Origin: Xanthomonas sp. NCPPB 1128
GTDB lineage: Bacteria > Pseudomonadota > Gammaproteobacteria > Xanthomonadales > Xanthomonadaceae
Direction of reading: 5' to 3'
Assembly (NCBI RefSeq): GCF_001043115.1
Contig: NZ_LFME01000025.1
Location: 1-64,000, forward strand
DNA length: 64,000 nucleotides
The notes below the pieces were generated by a model. That model was not told where the DNA came from, searched no databases, and was given only the letters and a program-made list of their open reading frames with translations. The position numbers and the translations under genes are program-made. Within the stretch, counting starts at the first letter, position 1, and every line of letters starts with the position of its first letter. This document shows positions 60,541 through 64,000 of this stretch, piece by piece.

Positions 60541-61926
60541 CTACCTCGCCCGTGCGGCACGCAGCTCCGCGACCGCCTGCGGTGCCGGCTCCCAGCCGAA
60601 TACGCTGCGCCCACCATAGACGTGCGATTGCGCGCGCTCTTCGTCGATGTAGTCCTCCACCGACGGCCCGCGCGCGGCCGGTTCGAGCAGGCGCGCCTGC
60701 GCGTCCAGGCGGCGGATCGCCTCCAGTTTCTCCTCGCGGCCCAGCCTGGCCTGCGCCACCGCGGTCTTGAGCACGCCGATGGTGTGGTCGTAAACCCGTG
60801 TCGGCACCGGGAATGGATGCCGGTCCTTGCCGCCGTGGGCAAGCGAGAACCGCGCCGGATCGCTGAAGCGGCACGGCGCGCCGTGCAGCACCTCGGCCAC
60901 CAGCGCCAGCGCGCGCACCGTGCGCGCGCCGACGCCCGGTACCTGCAGCAGGTCGGCGAAATCGCGCGGGCCGCAGTCGGCAGCGGCGGCCAACTCGCCG
61001 TGCAGCCGCCGCACCACGACGTCGCTGCCGCGCACGTCGTGATGGTCGGGCAGCGACAGATGCGGCAGGTCGGCCGGCCGGCGCTCGGGCACCACGGCCG
61101 CCGCCGGCGCGAACAGGTCGCCGGTCTCGGCGAACAGCGCATCGGCTGACGGCGCAGTGTCAAACCGCCGCTGCGCTGCGCGGGTCGGCGCTGCGGCAGC
61201 CGACGCCGACGTCTGCTCGGCCTCCAAGGCGGCGTACTCGCGCGCAATGCGCTCCGGTGCCAACGTCTGCAGCAGCTCCACCTGCGCCGCACGCGCGGCG
61301 GCAGCGCGATGGTCGGCCAGATTGACGATGCGCCCCTGGCGCGGGCCGTCGATCGCCGCATGCGGCGCGTCGACGAAACTGCTCAGGCCTTCAGACAGCC
61401 AGTGGTAGCGGCGCGCCTGCTTGCGCGCGCCATGCATGCCCTGCTGCACCACCACCCAGCGCCCGTCGTCGCTGACGATGAAACCGTGCAGGTACAGGTC
61501 GAACCCGTCCTGCACCGCGGCACTGTCGACCTTGGCCACCAGGCGGCTGACCCGCGCCAGTTCCGCGCCGTCCAGGCCGGTGCGCTCACCCACTGCCTGC
61601 AGTTCGTCCGGAGTGGCCCGCGAGTGCCGCCCACGGCCGCCGCAGACATGGATGCCGAGTTCTCCGGACAGCGGCGCCAGACCACGCTTGAGCGCACCGA
61701 GCACGCTGGTGGTGATGCCGGAGGAATGCCAGTCCATGCCCATCACCGCGCCCAGCGACTGGAACCAGAACGGATGCGCCAGGCGCCGCAGCAATTCGTC
61801 GCGGCCGTAGCTGTGCACAATGGCCTGGCACATCACCGCGCCGAGCCGGGTCATGCGCGCGCCCAGCCAGTGCGGCACGCGGCCGCCGTGCAGGGGCAGA
61901 TCGGCGCTGCCGGAACGTCGGCTCAT
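60541..61926 (-). CDS. DUF763-domain protein
   Basis: This 461-residue protein of unknown function begins SGSADLPLHGGRVPHWLGARM and contains HPFWFQSLGAVMGMDWHSSG, GIHVCGGRGRHSRATPDEL and DLYLHGFIVSDDGRWVVVQQGM, which are DUF763 hallmarks. The C-terminal half carries LLQVPGVGARTVRALALVAE, a helix-hairpin-helix motif of non-sequence-specific DNA-binding proteins. Binding to DNA is therefore plausible. It has no operon partner. Confidence 0.85.
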   Translation of the reverse strand: MSRRSGSADLPLHGGRVPHWLGARMTRLGAVMCQAIVHSYGRDELLRRLAHPFWFQSLGAVMGMDWHSSGITTSVLGALKRGLAPLSGELGIHVCGGRGRHSRATPDELQAVGERTGLDGAELARVSRLVAKVDSAAVQDGFDLYLHGFIVSDDGRWVVVQQGMHGARKQARRYHWLSEGLSSFVDAPHAAIDGPRQGRIVNLADHRAAAARAAQVELLQTLAPERIAREYAALEAEQTSASAAAAPTRAAQRRFDTAPSADALFAETGDLFAPAAAVVPERRPADLPHLSLPDHHDVRGSDVVVRRLHGELAAAADCGPRDFADLLQVPGVGARTVRALALVAEVLHGAPCRFSDPARFSLAHGGKDRHPFPVPTRVYDHTIGVLKTAVAQARLGREEKLEAIRRLDAQARLLEPAARGPSVEDYIDEERAQSHVYGGRSVFGWEPAPQAVAELRAARAR

Positions 61927-62291
61927 GGGGGCTCCCAGGAAAGTGGTGCACCAGGGTAGCCAGTGCCGGTCTCACCGTACGAGCCGGCATGCGGGTGCGA
62001 GCTGAGCGGTTCAGTACGCGCGATGCGCAACGTGAGGAGCATGCGTTCGCGGCCGAAGGCCGTTCCCTTTTCGGCATCGCAGGCGACTTGCGTGGTCAGT
62101 ACCGCCCGTCGGGGCTGAAGCCCCTCCCACATCGGTCCTTGCGCCGTTCGCGTTGCGCCTCTTTGCCTTTGTGGGAGGGACTTCAGCCACGACTGCAGGG
62201 CGCATCAGCATCCCACCATCGTGCACTGCATCACAGCTTTCCGATCCCGATGGGGTAGCGTGACCGTCGGGCTGAAGGGGGAGCTTTGCCG
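61927..62291. other. Intergenic region with repeat halves, upstream of the GH3 gene
   Basis: No gene is supported. It holds the repeat pair at 62107-62193 and must contain the divergent promoters of the DUF763 and beta-glucosidase genes. No clear -35/-10 pair is seen. Confidence 0.5.
62107..62193. repeat. Separated inverted halves of the palindromic repeat
   Basis: CGTCGGGGCTGAAGCCCCTC plus CCAC (62107-62130) and GTGGGAGGGACTTCAGCCAC plus GAC (62171-62193) are opposite arms of the family, 40 bp apart. They appear in the reverse order compared with a normal copy. Confidence 0.75.
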
Positions 62292-64000
62292 ATGACGTTT
62301 CGTACCACGCGGCGCGGGCTGTTGCTCGGCGCCGGTTCGTTCGCGTTGCTGTCGCACGTGCCGATGGGCCTGGCCCTGCCGCGTACGCCGGCGAAGACGC
62401 CGGCCTTCATCGATGCGCTGATCGCGCGGATGACGCCGGAAGAGAAGGCCGGGCAACTCACCCTGTTCGGTTCGGCGCAGCAGACCGACGCGGCGGCCGC
62501 CGCCAATCCGGTCAACGTGCGCCCCACCGCTGAGGGCCAGCTGGCCGCGGCGCGCGCCGGACGCCTGACCGGCATCTTCAACGGCTCCAACGTGCGCTGG
62601 CACCAGCAGTTGCAGCAGGCCGCGCTGGAGAGCCGGCTGAAGATCCCGATGCTGTTCGCTGCCGACGTGATCCACGGCTTCACCACCGTGTTCCCGGTGC
62701 CGCTGGGCGAAGCCGCCAGCTTCGAACCGGAGCTGGCGCAACGCACCGCGCGTGCCGCCGCACTGGAAGCCAGCGCGGTCGGCATCGACTGGACCTTCGC
62801 GCCGATGGTCGACATCGCCCGCGATGCGCGCTGGGGCCGCGGTGTGGAAGGCAGCGGCGAGGACGTGCTGCTGGGCCGGCGTTTCGCCGAGGCGCGCGTG
62901 CGCGGCTTCCAGGGCGAGGGCATCGACCATGCCGACGCGCTGGCCGCCTGCGCCAAGCACTTCGCGGCCTACGGCGCCGCCGAGGCCGGCCTCGACTACA
63001 ACACCGTCGACATCTCCGAGCGGACCTTGCGCGAGGTGTATTTCCCGCCGTTCCAGGCCGCCTTCGGCGCCGGCGCGGTAACCACCATGGCTTCCTTCAA
63101 CGAACTGTCCGGCGTGCCCGCCACCGCCAATACCTGGCTGCTGAGCCAGGTGCTGCGCGGCGAGTGGAACTACAGCGGCCTGGTGGTCTCCGACTACACC
63201 GGCGACCTGGAACTGGTCTCGCACGGCTACGCCCGCGATGCGCGCGACGCGGCACGGCTGGCGTTCCTGGCCGGCGTGGACATCAGCATGCAGAGCGGGC
63301 TGTACCTGCAGCACCTGCCTAGCCTGGTCGCCGCCGGTGAGGTGCCGATGGCGCGGCTGGACGATTCGGTGCGCCGCGTGCTGCGCTTCAAGGCCGCGCT
63401 GGGCCTGTTCGACGACCCGTTCCTGCGCATCGTGCCCGAGCGCGCGCAGGCGCGGCAGCGGCGCCCGGAGACGCTGGCGCTGGCGCACGAGGCGGCGCGC
63501 AAATCGGTGGTGTTGCTGAAGAACGAGGGCGAACTGCTGCCGCTCAAGCGCCAGGGCCAGCGCATCGCCCTGATCGGGCCGATGGCCAGCAACTGGGTGG
63601 AGAGCGCCGGACCGTGGACGCTGTTCGGCGGCGACGACAGCGGCAACGACCTGGCCACGGCCCTGCGCGCGCAACTGGCCGATCCGGCCACGTTGCAGGT
63701 GGTGGAAGGCTGCGCGTTCGAACACGCATTGCCGGGCGGCGTGCAGGCGGCGGTGGGCGCGGCGACCGCAGCCGACGTGGCGATCCTGGCAATCGGCGAA
63801 CCGCTGCGCTACTCCGGCGAAGCGCAGTCGCGCACCGAGATCGTCATCCCCGGTGTGCAGCAGTCGCTGCTGGCCGCGGTGGCGGCCACCGGCACGCCGG
63901 TGGTGGTGGTGCTCAGCAACGGCCGCGCACTGGTCCTCGACGGCGCGGTGCTGGACGCACCGGCGATCCTGGTCAGCTGGTTCCTCGGCTCGGCCTCCGG
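62292..64000 (+). CDS. bglX: GH3 beta-glucosidase (partial, runs off the window)
   Basis: The first 569 residues of a glycoside hydrolase family 3 enzyme are present. It has a twin-arginine-like signal (MTFRTTRRGLLLGAGSFALL), so folded export to the periplasm is likely. It then has LIARMTPEEKAGQLTLFG, ADVIHGFTTVFPVPLG, the substrate-binding block KHFAAYGAAEAGLDYN, and the nucleophile Asp301 in GLVVSDYTGD. The second domain starts with SVVLLKNEGELLPL. It releases terminal glucose or related sugars from beta-glucosides. The gene continues past position 64000, so its end is not seen. Confidence 0.92.
   Translation, partial: MTFRTTRRGLLLGAGSFALLSHVPMGLALPRTPAKTPAFIDALIARMTPEEKAGQLTLFGSAQQTDAAAAANPVNVRPTAEGQLAAARAGRLTGIFNGSNVRWHQQLQQAALESRLKIPMLFAADVIHGFTTVFPVPLGEAASFEPELAQRTARAAALEASAVGIDWTFAPMVDIARDARWGRGVEGSGEDVLLGRRFAEARVRGFQGEGIDHADALAACAKHFAAYGAAEAGLDYNTVDISERTLREVYFPPFQAAFGAGAVTTMASFNELSGVPATANTWLLSQVLRGEWNYSGLVVSDYTGDLELVSHGYARDARDAARLAFLAGVDISMQSGLYLQHLPSLVAAGEVPMARLDDSVRRVLRFKAALGLFDDPFLRIVPERAQARQRRPETLALAHEAARKSVVLLKNEGELLPLKRQGQRIALIGPMASNWVESAGPWTLFGGDDSGNDLATALRAQLADPATLQVVEGCAFEHALPGGVQAAVGAATAADVAILAIGEPLRYSGEAQSRTEIVIPGVQQSLLAAVAATGTPVVVVLSNGRALVLDGAVLDAPAILVSWFLGSAS

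Overview
The window is one contiguous piece of a GC-rich gammaproteobacterial chromosome. It fits Xanthomonas or a close member of the Xanthomonadaceae. The reasons are the gene order (murJ-ribF-ileS-lspA-ispH, rplU-rpmA-obgE, minCDE), the presence of typical family genes (M2 peptidyl-dipeptidase of the XcACE type, Bpt, a ColRS-like pair beside PAP2 and EptA genes), and many dispersed GGGATTC-type 7-mer tracts and GGAGCGGCTTCAGCCGCGAC-type palindromes between genes. The species is not resolved. I see no insertion sequence, prophage, CRISPR array, rRNA or tRNA.

Layout. 1-8000: minus-strand housekeeping block ispH, lspA, ileS, ribF, murJ, with a repeat-rich gap before murJ. 8000-16800: rpsT, the obgE-rpmA-rplU cluster, uvrA and a thioesterase, a copper chaperone, an enoyl-CoA hydratase and tesB. 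16800-20480: a DUF2007-like membrane protein, a five-EF-hand protein, bpt and an EEP-family lipoprotein. 20480-23741: an unusual five-gene operon behind a perfect FNR-type site. 23800-27000: purT, an orphan Rieske oxygenase and a hexapeptide acyltransferase. 27300-33400: a six-gene SPFH/ribbon-helix-helix operon behind a 17-bp palindrome, then an APH(3')-like kinase, a D,D-carboxypeptidase-like protein and a periplasmic protein. 33500-40750: DUF423, a SRPBCC protein, a LuxR-type two-component system, GNAT-minCDE and a small HExxH protein. 41000-48000: a ColRS-like pair, PAP2 phosphatase, EptA and the M2 dipeptidase. 48000-56000: GNAT, a hypothetical protein, a Bcr/CflA transporter, a tandem glycine riboswitch with gcvP, and a large-subunit catalase. 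56000-64000: an 820-bp gap with a DnaA-box-like cluster and hairpins, an FdhA-like dehydrogenase, a MazG-like hydrolase, a histone-H1-like protein, PAP2, DUF763 and the 5' part of a GH3 beta-glucosidase.

The strongest candidate for an undescribed system is 20753-23741. A perfect TTGAT-N4-ATCAA box sits 70 bp ahead of five tightly packed genes: a roadblock/LC7 protein, a stand-alone Aer-like PAS protein, a cytoplasmic PhnD-like binding protein, a protein whose only four cysteines lie within 22 residues, and a protein with a possible second roadblock-like segment. This looks like an oxygen- or redox-linked signalling module, but that function is inference. Other points worth following are the palindromic element translated inside gcvP, the SPFH/RHH operon with its operator-like palindrome, and the DnaA-box-like cluster downstream of the FdhA-like gene.
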